From Cladocopium goreaui (lineage: Eukaryota > Sar > Dinophyceae > Suessiales > Symbiodiniaceae), in assembly GCA_947184155.2 (NCBI GenBank), contig CAMXCT020000804.1:134501-198500 (forward strand): 64,000 nucleotides of DNA, written 5' to 3'. Below the pieces are notes generated by a model. The model was not told the origin of the DNA. It was given only the letters and a program-made list of their open reading frames with translations, and did no database searches. The first letter of the stretch is position 1, and each line of letters starts with the position of its first letter. The position numbers were made by a program, and so were the translations under genes. Shown here in pieces: positions 23,021 to 32,501 of the stretch.

Positions 23021-24487
23021 ATGAACATATCGCGACACACACAGCACGAAGCACGCACGTCTTTTGCAATGCAGATGCCTATGTTGCCACTGCTGTTTGC
23101 AATGACTTCGCAAGTTGTGTGGCTGTCTTCGTTTGGAGATGGCAAAAGAGATGTTTCAGGCTCAGGCCACAGGGTGCAACACAAATGGATCAATGAAGAG
23201 GCCATTGGTGATCCATATGTAAAATCCAGTTTACAAGCTTATGAACAAAGCAATGATTTGGAAGAAGGTGCCGTCCTGAGTCGCTTTGTTTCAGGAAATG
23301 AGGTGGTAGGCTTGGTTTGGCTGGAACCTCTAGCTGAGCACCATGCCCTCCTACCCCTATCGTTAGAGATGCAGGCACAGTTCAACACATGGAACAATTT
23401 GGGTGATGGTGGCGCATTGCACGGAGATTTGTTTTATTTCAATGTGTTGAAGGCACAGCCACTTCTGCATCGACTTTCTTTGAAGGATGCAGAGACCAAG
23501 TCAGGGCGGTCAACATGTTTTTTTCATATGAACGATGTTTGGGCACAGCGTTTTTTTGCCACAAATGTTCTTGGGGTTGATGAAGCTACCTTGAACGTTT
23601 GGCGTGATCTCAGTGGAGGAAAACTTCCAACCCTGGCGCTCAAAGTGCCCAAGCCAATTGCTTTTCTCATTGCCAATGGCTGTTGGACCAAGCTAGCTCT
23701 CCCAGGGCAGTTGAGCAACATGGATTTGAAAGCAGGTTGGCATGTGAAACACATTTTGAAGGCCGACAGATCCAACGATCTGGCGAAACTACGGGATTCC
23801 TTTTTGTTTCTCCCTTCGCATGAGTTAGCCACAGCTTCCAACAATGCACAGGAGGACTTTTTCAACATATCTTCCGTGAAAGGTAAAGAACGCATGCTTG
23901 AATTCCTCCAATCAGTTCATTCAATGTTGTTCCAGGATGCCCGGCCTCCGGCCCCAGAAGCCAGGAGGAATTTGCAACTTCAGTTGATGACTGCCGCCAA
24001 AACTTTGCAGGTTGACCAGTTCCAAGTGCTCGATTTCAGACGGCAGCACGATGTCATTTTAACTAAACGCCGCAAGTATCCCGCGATCAGGTTGCTGCAC
24101 TTTTTTTGGGTGGCCGGCTCATTGCATCATGACCAGGAATTGAGAGACATGCTCAGACATGTGTGCCTTGTAGCGTTGCCACCAGAAATAGGAGTTGAGG
24201 CAATTTCCTTTATAGATGGAAATGATGGGGGCACGTTGAGACTGCCAAGTGCAGCAACTGTGTCAAGGGTGAGGGCTAGGTTGGACGTGGCTTGGACACT
24301 TCTAATGAGATGTTGGGTCATGGAAAGACTACGCCAGGGCGGGGGTCGTGGACTCAGAGTGTTTGCTCAAACTGATGCAACTTGGCAGGCTAAGCAAGAG
24401 TACCAAGTGACGGTGCTTAATTTTGTGGATGCAGCGGACCTGAAGCTCTTGCACCAGGATTGCTTTTTGCTTGGGGCTTTGGGACAT
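23021..24487 (+). CDS. Transposase-like protein, N-terminal part with first catalytic Asp
   Basis: Starts at ATG 23021; 489 codons up to a GT donor after ...LLGALGH. The open frame itself runs on to 24526. The C-terminal third reads SAATVSRVRARLDVAWTLLM and then VFAQTDATWQAKQEYQVTVL: a beta-strand ending in D452 followed by a second strand. This is how the first acidic residue of a DDE/RNase H-fold transposase is presented. The matching second Asp and the Glu occur in the large ORF at 28473. The N-terminal ~430 residues have no motif I can name. The next exon in frame is 24624 (phase 0/0, intron 24488-24623, 136 bp, GT..CCAG). Alternatively the transposase message skips to exons upstream of 28473. 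Assignment to a named superfamily is not possible here. Confidence 0.6.
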
Positions 24488-24623
24488 GTATGTTTTCATG
24501 GGTTGTCATGGGCATCCAAGGAATGAATTTCGATTATTTTTGCCAGCTTCGTGCAGTGTGCAAGATTTGGGGTAATTTATACAGGTGGCATTTTTCTTCA
24601 AGTGTTTCGTGTTTGATTTCCAG

Positions 24624-25757
24624 TCAATGCCCCAATCACCTCTGAAACAGGGTCTTAAAAATGCGTTTGGGGCATTGAAATTTGGCAGCAGCTTCATGTC
24701 AGCTTTGGCTCGAGCCTGCAACAGTGGCTACAACATGCCATCCGTTTCAAAGGACAGAGATTCTCCGAGAAGAGCTGAGGAGAGGGGCAAAAGGAAAGTC
24801 TCTTTGAGCAGTGGGTCCTCTGAGCGTGAGGATGCTGCGGCGCCTCAGCTTGCCAGCAACAAGCCGCGGCTTGATACTGGTAAGGTTGTTTCCCGCTCCC
24901 CAGGTCGAGATGACGACTCTTACACCTATGATACAACTCCAGAACAGGAGAAGAATGAGAAGAAGGAGAAAAAGGAGAAAGAGTCTCGGAGGGAGGCTAG
25001 GGCGCCAAATGCAAAGGATGTGAGAGATAGAGATCGACGTTCGAAGGTCCCTTCCAAGAACGTGCAGGATCCCTCCAACAAAGATGATGAAGAGGGCATG
25101 AACTGCCCCATATGCAACAAATGGTTGAAAAACCGATATGAGGCATGGAAGTCACACCAGAAGACCAGTGTCCGTTGTGCAACTCGGAGGGGTGAGACTG
25201 ACACAAGGAAGGAATGCAAAAAATGTGGGAAATGGGTAGCGAACAACCATTTCAGTTGGATGCAGCACAAGCCTTCTTGCAAGGCGGATCGGTTAGTGCT
25301 CCGTGACAATCGTGACCGTCAGGACCATCATGACAATCGCGACCATCATGGCAATGGTGGGCGCTTTGAAGATCGTGATGACCGTGACCGCCACAGCGGA
25401 CGGAGGAGAGAAGATGACCAAGTCAGCTTGAGAGGCAATCAAGATCAGCGGCAAGACCGTAGTTGGAAACAACAATCTCAGAGGTCTCGGTCTCCGCCCA
25501 GCACCCGACATGGACACCTGCCACCTCCTGAGCCTGCACAGCCACCATCTCATGCAATGGTGTCGATGCACTGGCACCAACGGATGCACCAAGGAGCAGT
25601 GCCAGCACCAGCAGCAAGCTGGCAGAACTGGCAGATGCAGCAGGACCAGCAGTACCATTGGCCTTCCTCCGAACCCAGCTCGGGCAGCCGCGGTGTGGTT
25701 CAACCGCTCACTGCCTTGCTTATGTGTATCACCGGCCTTCTCCAGCACCAGAGGTGA
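24624..25757 (+). CDS. RS/KE-rich protein segment with two CCHC zinc knuckle-like fingers
   Basis: In-frame continuation of the preceding exon (acceptor GATTTCCAG|, phase 0), or a separate gene starting at ATG 24627. It has a Ser/Arg/Glu-rich region and a KKEKKEK run. Two spaced fingers of pattern C-x2-C-x13-H-x6-C (CPICNKW...) and C-x2-C-x13-H-x3-C (CKKCGKW...) follow at about residues 161-230 of this segment. A His/Asp/Arg repeat (DRDDRDRHSGRR) and a Pro/Gln/His-rich tail end it. Such a layout suggests nucleic-acid binding (inference). It separates the two halves of the transposase. It could be an alternative exon, a domain of the same protein, or a captured gene. The stop at 25755 may not be the real end, since AG|GTGACT lies just before it. 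Confidence 0.55.
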   Translation, partial: SMPQSPLKQGLKNAFGALKFGSSFMSALARACNSGYNMPSVSKDRDSPRRAEERGKRKVSLSSGSSEREDAAAPQLASNKPRLDTGKVVSRSPGRDDDSYTYDTTPEQEKNEKKEKKEKESRREARAPNAKDVRDRDRRSKVPSKNVQDPSNKDDEEGMNCPICNKWLKNRYEAWKSHQKTSVRCATRRGETDTRKECKKCGKWVANNHFSWMQHKPSCKADRLVLRDNRDRQDHHDNRDHHGNGGRFEDRDDRDRHSGRRREDDQVSLRGNQDQRQDRSWKQQSQRSRSPPSTRHGHLPPPEPAQPPSHAMVSMHWHQRMHQGAVPAPAASWQNWQMQQDQQYHWPSSEPSSGSRGVVQPLTALLMCITGLLQHQR

Positions 25758-25935
25758 CTTCCTGCCCTGAGAGTTGAGGCTTTTGTCCGATGTACAGAAC
25801 ACAAGTGGATGCTCTTGGCTTCAAGCCTGATTAATTCAACGCTGAGTATAGGTGACTTTTGCGATCGGTGCTTGCAAAAAAATTGGCTGAGCTTGGACGC
25901 CGAAACATTCAGCTTTGGCTATGGTCCACCGTGTG

Positions 25936-26058
25936 CCCGGGCCCGCGGGCTGGCAAGCCCGCGGCGGGCCCGCAAAGGCCCGCGAAGGCCCGCGAAGGCG
26001 GGCCCGCGCTAGTCTTGGGCTATCGGGCCCGCGCTAGTCTTGGGCTATAGTCCACCGT
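25936..26058 (+). repeat. GC-rich palindromic block with 25-bp direct repeats
   Basis: CCCGGGCCCGCGGGC and GGCCCGCGAAGGCCCGCG runs precede two adjoining copies of GGGCCCGCGCTAGTCTTGGG-CTATC (26000-26024 and 26025-26048). A third copy, one base different, lies 2.2 kb downstream at 28249-28273. Confidence 0.75.
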
Positions 26059-26129
26059 GACCTTAAGCCCGTGCAACACTAGAGACCGGCAACGGCAATG
26101 CAAAGTAATGAAAACATTCGCACATCTTG

Positions 26130-26280
26130 AGACATTCTGAGCAAATTTGAAGAATTTTGAGCATTTTGGAGCCGTTTTTGTGGACCAGCTTGGGTCTTTT
26201 CGAGCAAATTTCAAACAATTTTGAGCATTTTTGTCGGGCAAGTTGGGGTCATGTCGAGCAATTCTGAGCAATTTTTGGAA
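26130..26280. repeat. Degenerate ~60-bp tandem repeat
   Basis: Three imperfect units containing GAGCAAATTT..AA.AATTTTGAGCATTTT and a CAGCTTGGGTC / AAGTTGGGGTC block. Confidence 0.55.
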
Positions 26281-26402
26281 GCACGATATGGCATTGTTGA
26301 CCTTAGACAGTGTTCAAGATGTCTCAGTTGAGGCTGCTTTGAGACATCCTACTTTAGCTGAAAAAGGTAGCTGATGTAAACCCCACGGATCTAGACCCTA
26401 AA

Positions 26403-27296
26403 AGGTAAGGGCGCCTCTAAGAGGCCGTGTGTTTCAGCACATGGATATGTTTCTATTCAATTATGTTCCAAGGTTTTGCCACAACGAGAGCGGTTTTTCA
26501 CAGATATCTATATTTTGTGGGTGTATCAAAAGTCATGGAAGGGTATGGAAAAATGAGAGTCACGGTGTGATTTTAATGGTTTTTGTGGGACGAAAGCCAT
26601 CAGCTTGGAAAAGACAGCGTTACGCGTTTTCTTCTGCGTTGCCGACGTCTTTGTTTCAGCCGCTTTTGCGGCCAAGTATCATCAACGTATCATCAACGCA
26701 TGATCAACGTAACATCAACGTATCCACAGCGCATGATCAACGTATCATCAACGCATGATCAACGTAACGTCAACGTATCAACAGCGCATGATCAACGTAT
26801 CATCAACGCATGATCAACCTAACGTCAACGTATCATCCACGTACCATCAACCTAGCATCAACGTATCAACAGCGCATGATCAATGTATCATCAGCGTATC
26901 ATCCACGTCGCATCACCTTGCACGCAAGATACATGAACGTTATTGCACCCCCCCACCCCACCCAACCGCAACAGTAGCATCAACGTCTCCTCAACGTAGC
27001 ATCAAAGTATGATCAACGTAACATCAACGTAGCATCCACGTCGCATCAATTTGCACGCAAGAGACATGAATGATATTGCACCCCCCCACCCCACCCCACC
27101 CCACCCCACCCCACCCCAACAGTAGCATCAACATCTCCTCAACGTAGAATCAACGTATGATCAACGTAACATCAGCGCAGCATCCACGCCGCATCACCTT
27201 GCACACAAGAGACATGAACGTTATTGCAACTACCTGCCACCCCACCCCACCCCAAAAACCTCAAAAAAGCACGGCCTCTTAGAGGCGCCCATACCT
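26403..27296. mobile_element. 894-bp nested element with 28-bp TIRs
   Basis: 26403-26430 and 27269-27296 are inverted copies, 26 of 28 identical, sharing GGGCGCCTCTAAGAGGCCGTG exactly. No coding capacity is evident. The interior is dominated by a degenerate ATCAACGTA minisatellite. It looks like a non-autonomous DNA element inserted inside the 18.7-kb unit. AAA on both sides might be a 3-bp target duplication. Confidence 0.65.
26670..27240 (+). repeat. ATCAACGTA/GCATGATCAACGTA minisatellite
   Basis: Some 40 imperfect units of 9-14 bp. They are organised into three larger repeats that end with a CGCATCA..TTGCAC.CAAGA.ACATGAA segment and a C-rich CACCC run (longest at 27081-27118). Confidence 0.75.
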
Positions 27297-27970
27297 AAAA
27301 CGAGACCAGTGAGTATTATAAAATAGCCTCTGGAGAAGTATTATGAAATATTAGTTTTTTCAAATGGGTTCAATTGGACAAACCTTGCGGTGCCAGCATC
27401 CTGGGGTCATCAATTTGTGAGGATCCCACCCAAAAGTGCACTGAAAAAATGGCGTTGTAGGCGTAGGCTGGGATTTTGTGAATGCAAGGTCTGATTGACC
27501 CATGGGATTTTGTAGAGCCCGAACTGACCTCTACTTTGCATGACGGCGCTCATGAATCGCTTTTCTGTGATTGTACAGAAACTTGGAGTTTTGGAGGGAG
27601 CAACAGGCAAGGGTTCAGTCCACACGGAGAGGTTAAGATGATTTAAGTTCACTCATTTTTTGAATCTTTGGAACTTCATACCGCGTGACCATGCCCTTTG
27701 ATTGAATAAAACACCATAGCGGACAGGGACTGTGCTGCCTGTATCGTGCTTCCATGTGCTTCTTTCACTTTGTTAGTGTTGTCCCTTCACCTGCATGTTC
27801 CGGGTTGTGAGATTCTATGTCAGCCACTCCTCTCCTCCTTCTTGTCCTCCTCGCCGCGCCTGACCTCAACCGCAAAACCCGGATCAGAGTGGTGCCCGCC
27901 GGACCTGGATCACAAGCGCCTGGGTGAGATATAGAATGCCACACTGAAAGTGAGAAGACACAATAGCCAC

Positions 27971-28200
27971 GTATGCCAGAAAGAATTCCAAAAGAGATGC
28001 CATAGCATGGCAGCCTTGAATTGTCAGAAGTTATGCCAGATAGACACATATGCCAGATAGCACGCCAAAAGATATGCCAGAAAGAACGCGCGGGTCCGAC
28101 TATGTCAGTTTATGCCAGAATATATTTGAAAATATTTGTTGGATTGCCAGAATAAATACCGGAAAAGATTTGCTAGACACAGATGCCAGACAGAATGCAA
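27971..28200 (+). repeat. Degenerate TATGCCAGAAAGA repeat
   Basis: At least seven copies of (T)ATGCCAGA followed by AAGAA, TAGAC, TAGCA, ATA or CAGAA, at irregular 15-40 bp spacing. Confidence 0.6.
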
Positions 28201-28472
28201 GAAGATATAGACGATAAAATGCTGACCTGAAAACCCTCGGGCCCGCGCGGGCCCGCGCAAGTCTTGGGCTATCAGGGGACCTATGTCTCAGCTTTTGAGA
28301 GTTACATGTTTTGTTGCAGATTTGCCGGTTTGGAAGACAGTCCCCACGAAGTCACCAGCTCAAAAAAAATAACAAGAGGGCATGCAATTTTTATGGACTT
28401 CCTGGGGTCAGTAATGATTATTAGAGTCATGGACAAAGCTAAGGATTGTATTGAGTAGTATTGTCCTCAAAG

Positions 28473-31400
28473 ATGATGCTCATGAGAGATTTCGTTGGTG
28501 CATTGCAAAGCATTTTCATGTTTTACGGAAGCGGAGTTTCTTCTTCATCTTCTTCAGCCTATAGGTTGTGTTTTTTGGCCACGTTCCTGCTGCAGGAAAT
28601 CCTTGAGCTGGACAACTATATGTCCCAAGATTGGGAGGAGAGGCTGCAAACTGGATGTTTTGAAGCTGATCAGGCGTGCATGAAGAGAATTGCAGACCGT
28701 ATTGTTTGGCATGTTGCCCCCATCATCATGCTGGCTCATTCACGCACAAATCTCCCGGCAAAAACAAGGGTCTTTTTGCACACGCTTGCTCTCCTTTGCT
28801 CTTCACGCAGTGCGTTGTGTGAACTCTGTGACTCTGTTGTAAGTCTGCACACCGACTATGGGACTGAAAAGGGGATCAGCCGGATTTCAGACTGCACGCT
28901 GGACCTTTTTTTACCATACATGCATGCTGGAGAAGAGGAAACTGGGAAGGGAGATTCTGAGATGTTTGCTGAGGAGTTTCCCGCCCATGACGTTGACGAT
29001 GCTTTTGTTGATGTGGAGTTGTGCCAGGATGTTGATGAGGGCGTGGTATCTTTTGATTCATGCCTTGAAGGGCCCGACATGATGCATATCATTCATAATG
29101 CCACCAACTATTTGGAAGATGTTGTGGACTGCTATGCCCCAACAATAGCAGCCCTCAAGTCCATTTGTTCACTTTTGGCTGGCCGGGAGAGCAAGCAGCA
29201 ATTGATCAAAACATGTTTCCAGGCAGGGCCTTCCATCGCATTTGCTGAAGAAATCAAATCTTTCAACATCACTGTTCATGAAAAGCGATGGAACACGATA
29301 GCTAGTGCCATAGAAGAGATCAACAACTTGGAGCCAGCGTTGAGAAATCACTGGAATTTGGCACTATTTATTGGGAAGGGGGATGCTGCTACTGCAGGGG
29401 GTGAAGGGGAGGCTCCAGTTCACAGGCCAGGTGGAGACTCTGAGGAGTTCGGGGTCAACTTGAAGGCTGTAGATGATGCTTTGTGTTCTGATGTCTTTTG
29501 GGGTTCAATCAAAGTGTTGCTGCAAGTGGCAGTTGTCCAACGCCAAGCTGTTCGCTTTGTGAATGGCTGCCCGTGCCATGATGGGTTGCTTCAAGCCACA
29601 GACAGCGCAGATGTAAAGGCAATGTGTGAAAGCTGCCCCCTTCGGGGACGGCGGTGTGCTGAGCTTGCTGCGGGAAATTTTTTTGACTTGTTGGAATCCC
29701 TGTTCCGAAGCAGCGCAACAGCTTTGGAGCTCAAGTTGCCCAGGGGCTTGGCAAAAGACCAAGTCTTGCAGTTGATGAAAGACTTTGAAATGTGCAGGCG
29801 GCATTTGATTTCCACATATGTTTTGAAACTGAGCTTTTGGGCTCAACCTCCACATGCATTGGCCGGTCTTGCCCATTGGGACCCAAGGGTTCGCAGTGAG
29901 TGTTTACGTAAGTGCGTGGAGTCAAATTCTGACCATCCAAAAATACAAACGGTGAAGCAGAACATGGACGCTGTTCATGAGTTTTTGGAAGCAGGAGGCG
30001 TGTGGCTGGACACTTGGGTACTAGAGCCTCTGAAGATGCTTGCTGGTGAAATGCGGTTGATGTTTACATCAGCGTGGAGGGTGGAAGGGCAGCATGCCCG
30101 CACAAAGAGAGCTTCTCAGCGTGCGCCCCACCATAGTGCTGCTTACACAAGTTTGTCCCATCGATTGCCTGAGATCAGAGCGCACCTTCGTGCTCATCCA
30201 GAGTCCGCTACCCAGATAGCCGATCTCATGGATGGTGTACCGAATGGTCGTGCTGCTGCTCAGAAGTTGGGGTTTTCAAAGGACTTGCTTGGAAAGTGTG
30301 GGTGGGTCAGCCCGAAGACATTCCAAAAGAAAAGCGTGGGTTTCGGGGTTATTTACCATGATGATCCTTTTTGCAAATATTCGTTAGAAGTACCGAGACA
30401 TGTCCAGAAAAAGGTGGTGAAGGCAAGGGAGATTGTGGTAGAACCTTTACCTTTGGAAGATGATTTGCAGCAGGGCAGTGTGGACTTGCGCCGATCCCTA
30501 GCTTTGCAAGATATCCGCAAAGCAGTTTCTGCCAAGATGTTTTTCAGCATGAAGTTCAACAAAGCCATGGTCCGATCGTTGCAGTCTCTGCTAGCTCCTG
30601 TTGCTTCCTCAGCCCATAGAGGTGGATCACTAGAGTGGGAACCTGCGTCTGGCTCTGAAGCCTTGGTGATATCGGAGAGAATAAACGATTTAGGTTTGCT
30701 GGCTTCCTTGGCAGACTTGTTGGATGGTGCCGGTGACGCCTTAGCACGTGAGTTTGTGATGGCTTCTGCTTTGCACTTAAATCCCAGCCGCTTTCGCAGG
30801 ACTCATGTGGAGGGAGAGGCAGCTATGACAGGAATGTGGTTGGTCCAGCTGCACAGCATTCTGGGCATAGATCCTAAAAAGAAGGAGATCACTGTTTCGA
30901 TTGCAGCTGCAGATCTGGGAGGTGATGACTGTGCAAGTTCACCGCTTGCACTGCATGTCAACCAGCTCAGTTTGTCTGAGCTTCTGCGCATGCATCAGTG
31001 GGTGGCCAAGGATGATGCAATTCTTCACCGGTTTGACAACCAGTTCATGTCAACCCTGCCACAGAACAAGCGTTGGGCTGTCTTGGAAGCTGTGCGCTTC
31101 TTGATGAAATATCCTGATGGCTTAGCTGTCACTCTTGATATGAAAAAAGATGTGGTTGATGCGTTAGGTGACTTGTCTGAAGCAGGGCTTGTTGCTGGGC
31201 CACCTTGGCGGCTGACTGATTTAGCCCATCAGCGACTCAAGCAGTGCGTCATCTTGCATTCAGGAAAGCCACTTCTGGGAAGACATCATGGCCCAATGCA
31301 CGAAGCATCTACTTTCCAGTTAGTCTTGGAATTGGATTCTCATGGCATGTCACACGAAGTGGTGACGGCGAAGAAGCACAAGCAACTCAAGAGGGAAAAG

Positions 31401-32501
31401 TTCAAGCACGTGGGCGAGGACATCCGGTCAGGCAAAAAGGATGCCAAAACTTGGTACACACATGAGGGTCGCTGCACTGTGAGCCACTTCTATTTGCTCG
31501 GTTTGGTTGAGATGTGTGTTCATGACGGCTCTCCAGGCCGGATCCAAGAGATGCTTTATGGACAGTCTGACGACTACTACAAAAAGGTTTTGGGGCTCCA
31601 AGATGGTGAGGTCCAAACGAAACGGCCTAGACAGCAAAGATTGAAGTTTGGCCATCTTTCAGATGAGGTGTGGCCCAGCGAAAAACCAGAAAAACCAAAA
31701 CGAAAGAGCGAAGGCAGGAAACCCACCACCACCAAGAAAGCAAAGTTAGATACTGGCCCAGTTGTTTCAGGGCATGATGATGCTGAGGCTGGGGGTAGTG
31801 AGATGGAAATCGATGCTGTGCTTTCCGGGGTTGGTTCTCTTGCTTCGTCCAGTGATGCAGCCGGCTCTGGGAGTGACGCTGAGGGCTGCCCAGAAACACG
31901 GCCCGGCTCGGTGGCAGTGGCAGAGCCTGTCGCTTCTCAGGCTGAACCTCCTCTTCCTCCTCCATCTGAACCACCACCACCCTCTGAGGTGGCTGGTTTG
32001 GACAAGTCAAATGATGAGGGTTCGGGTGGCTCTGACTCTGAGTCAAGTTCAAATTCGGATTCAAGTTCGACCTCTAGCAACTCGAGCTCAAGCTCGAGCT
32101 CAAGTCAGCCAGGGCCAGCTGGATCAGCAGTGCCAAAGGCGGCTGTGAAAGCAAAGGCGAAGCCAGCTCCAAAGGTGAAAGGGCCCAAAGTGACAGACCG
32201 ATCTTTTTATTGGGGTGATCACCTGATCACGCCTGTGGGTCCTCCAGGTGAAGATCCAAAGAATTATCAGATTCGATGTGCCAAGGCTTCTCACAATGTG
32301 GAACGGGCATGCACCAAGAAGCGTGCTGTGACATTTGGTGGTGCTGACACTGTCCTCCTGTGTTTGAAGTATTGGGCAAGTTTGGGATGCAATTGTGACA
32401 ATGCTACTGATCACTGGGCCATGTGGGACTCTGACGTGATTCCTGCGTGGAGATCTGGAACCCTTCCTGCTGAAGCTGATTTGAATAGCGCAGCTTCCTG
32501 A
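28473..32501 (+). CDS. Large DDE/RNase H-like transposase ORF (second Asp, Zn-ligand insertion, Glu)
   Basis: Single open frame of 1342 codons from ATG 28473. The N-terminal region is likely entered by splicing: TTCTTCATCTTCTTCAG| at about 28556 is a strong acceptor. Key features in order: SLHTDYGTEKGI with D128 in a D-x-G-x-E context typical of a second catalytic Asp; a Cys cluster (GCPCHDG...CESCPLRGRRC, about residues 365-400) that could bind zinc between the second Asp and the Glu; and SAWRVEGQHARTKR with E538 as candidate catalytic Glu. Then come a Lys-rich segment with KPTTTKKAKLD, a Pro/Glu region, a Ser tract (about residues 1185-1212) and a C-terminal module ending in YWASLGCNCDNATDHWAMWD. 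The C-terminal module looks conserved but I cannot name it. Such multi-domain transposase-like ORFs occur in dinoflagellate genomes (recollection). Superfamily not assigned; a KDZ-type relation is possible but unproven. Confidence 0.6.
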   Translation: MMLMRDFVGALQSIFMFYGSGVSSSSSSAYRLCFLATFLLQEILELDNYMSQDWEERLQTGCFEADQACMKRIADRIVWHVAPIIMLAHSRTNLPAKTRVFLHTLALLCSSRSALCELCDSVVSLHTDYGTEKGISRISDCTLDLFLPYMHAGEEETGKGDSEMFAEEFPAHDVDDAFVDVELCQDVDEGVVSFDSCLEGPDMMHIIHNATNYLEDVVDCYAPTIAALKSICSLLAGRESKQQLIKTCFQAGPSIAFAEEIKSFNITVHEKRWNTIASAIEEINNLEPALRNHWNLALFIGKGDAATAGGEGEAPVHRPGGDSEEFGVNLKAVDDALCSDVFWGSIKVLLQVAVVQRQAVRFVNGCPCHDGLLQATDSADVKAMCESCPLRGRRCAELAAGNFFDLLESLFRSSATALELKLPRGLAKDQVLQLMKDFEMCRRHLISTYVLKLSFWAQPPHALAGLAHWDPRVRSECLRKCVESNSDHPKIQTVKQNMDAVHEFLEAGGVWLDTWVLEPLKMLAGEMRLMFTSAWRVEGQHARTKRASQRAPHHSAAYTSLSHRLPEIRAHLRAHPESATQIADLMDGVPNGRAAAQKLGFSKDLLGKCGWVSPKTFQKKSVGFGVIYHDDPFCKYSLEVPRHVQKKVVKAREIVVEPLPLEDDLQQGSVDLRRSLALQDIRKAVSAKMFFSMKFNKAMVRSLQSLLAPVASSAHRGGSLEWEPASGSEALVISERINDLGLLASLADLLDGAGDALAREFVMASALHLNPSRFRRTHVEGEAAMTGMWLVQLHSILGIDPKKKEITVSIAAADLGGDDCASSPLALHVNQLSLSELLRMHQWVAKDDAILHRFDNQFMSTLPQNKRWAVLEAVRFLMKYPDGLAVTLDMKKDVVDALGDLSEAGLVAGPPWRLTDLAHQRLKQCVILHSGKPLLGRHHGPMHEASTFQLVLELDSHGMSHEVVTAKKHKQLKREKFKHVGEDIRSGKKDAKTWYTHEGRCTVSHFYLLGLVEMCVHDGSPGRIQEMLYGQSDDYYKKVLGLQDGEVQTKRPRQQRLKFGHLSDEVWPSEKPEKPKRKSEGRKPTTTKKAKLDTGPVVSGHDDAEAGGSEMEIDAVLSGVGSLASSSDAAGSGSDAEGCPETRPGSVAVAEPVASQAEPPLPPPSEPPPPSEVAGLDKSNDEGSGGSDSESSSNSDSSSTSSNSSSSSSSSQPGPAGSAVPKAAVKAKAKPAPKVKGPKVTDRSFYWGDHLITPVGPPGEDPKNYQIRCAKASHNVERACTKKRAVTFGGADTVLLCLKYWASLGCNCDNATDHWAMWDSDVIPAWRSGTLPAEADLNSAAS

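Larger units (their letters stand above)
25758..28472. other. Non-coding block between transposase halves, rich in repeats
   Basis: No exon can be fixed. 25859-25920 is open and reads VLAKKLAELGRRNIQLWLW, possibly coding. The frame LRIVLSSIVLKDDAHERFRW at 28427-28500 looks like transposase sequence upstream of the large ORF but is in a different frame from it. The rest consists of the repeats listed separately. Confidence 0.4.

Noticed and set aside
28264..28458. 64-codon frame just upstream of the large ORF as a separate gene
   Set aside because: No ATG-linked domain. The better protein-like frame here (SSIVLKDDAHERFRW) is a different one and probably belongs to the transposase.
31627..32064. 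145-codon minus-strand frame over the large transposase ORF
   Set aside because: No domain; lies opposite a continuous + strand gene with better coding character.
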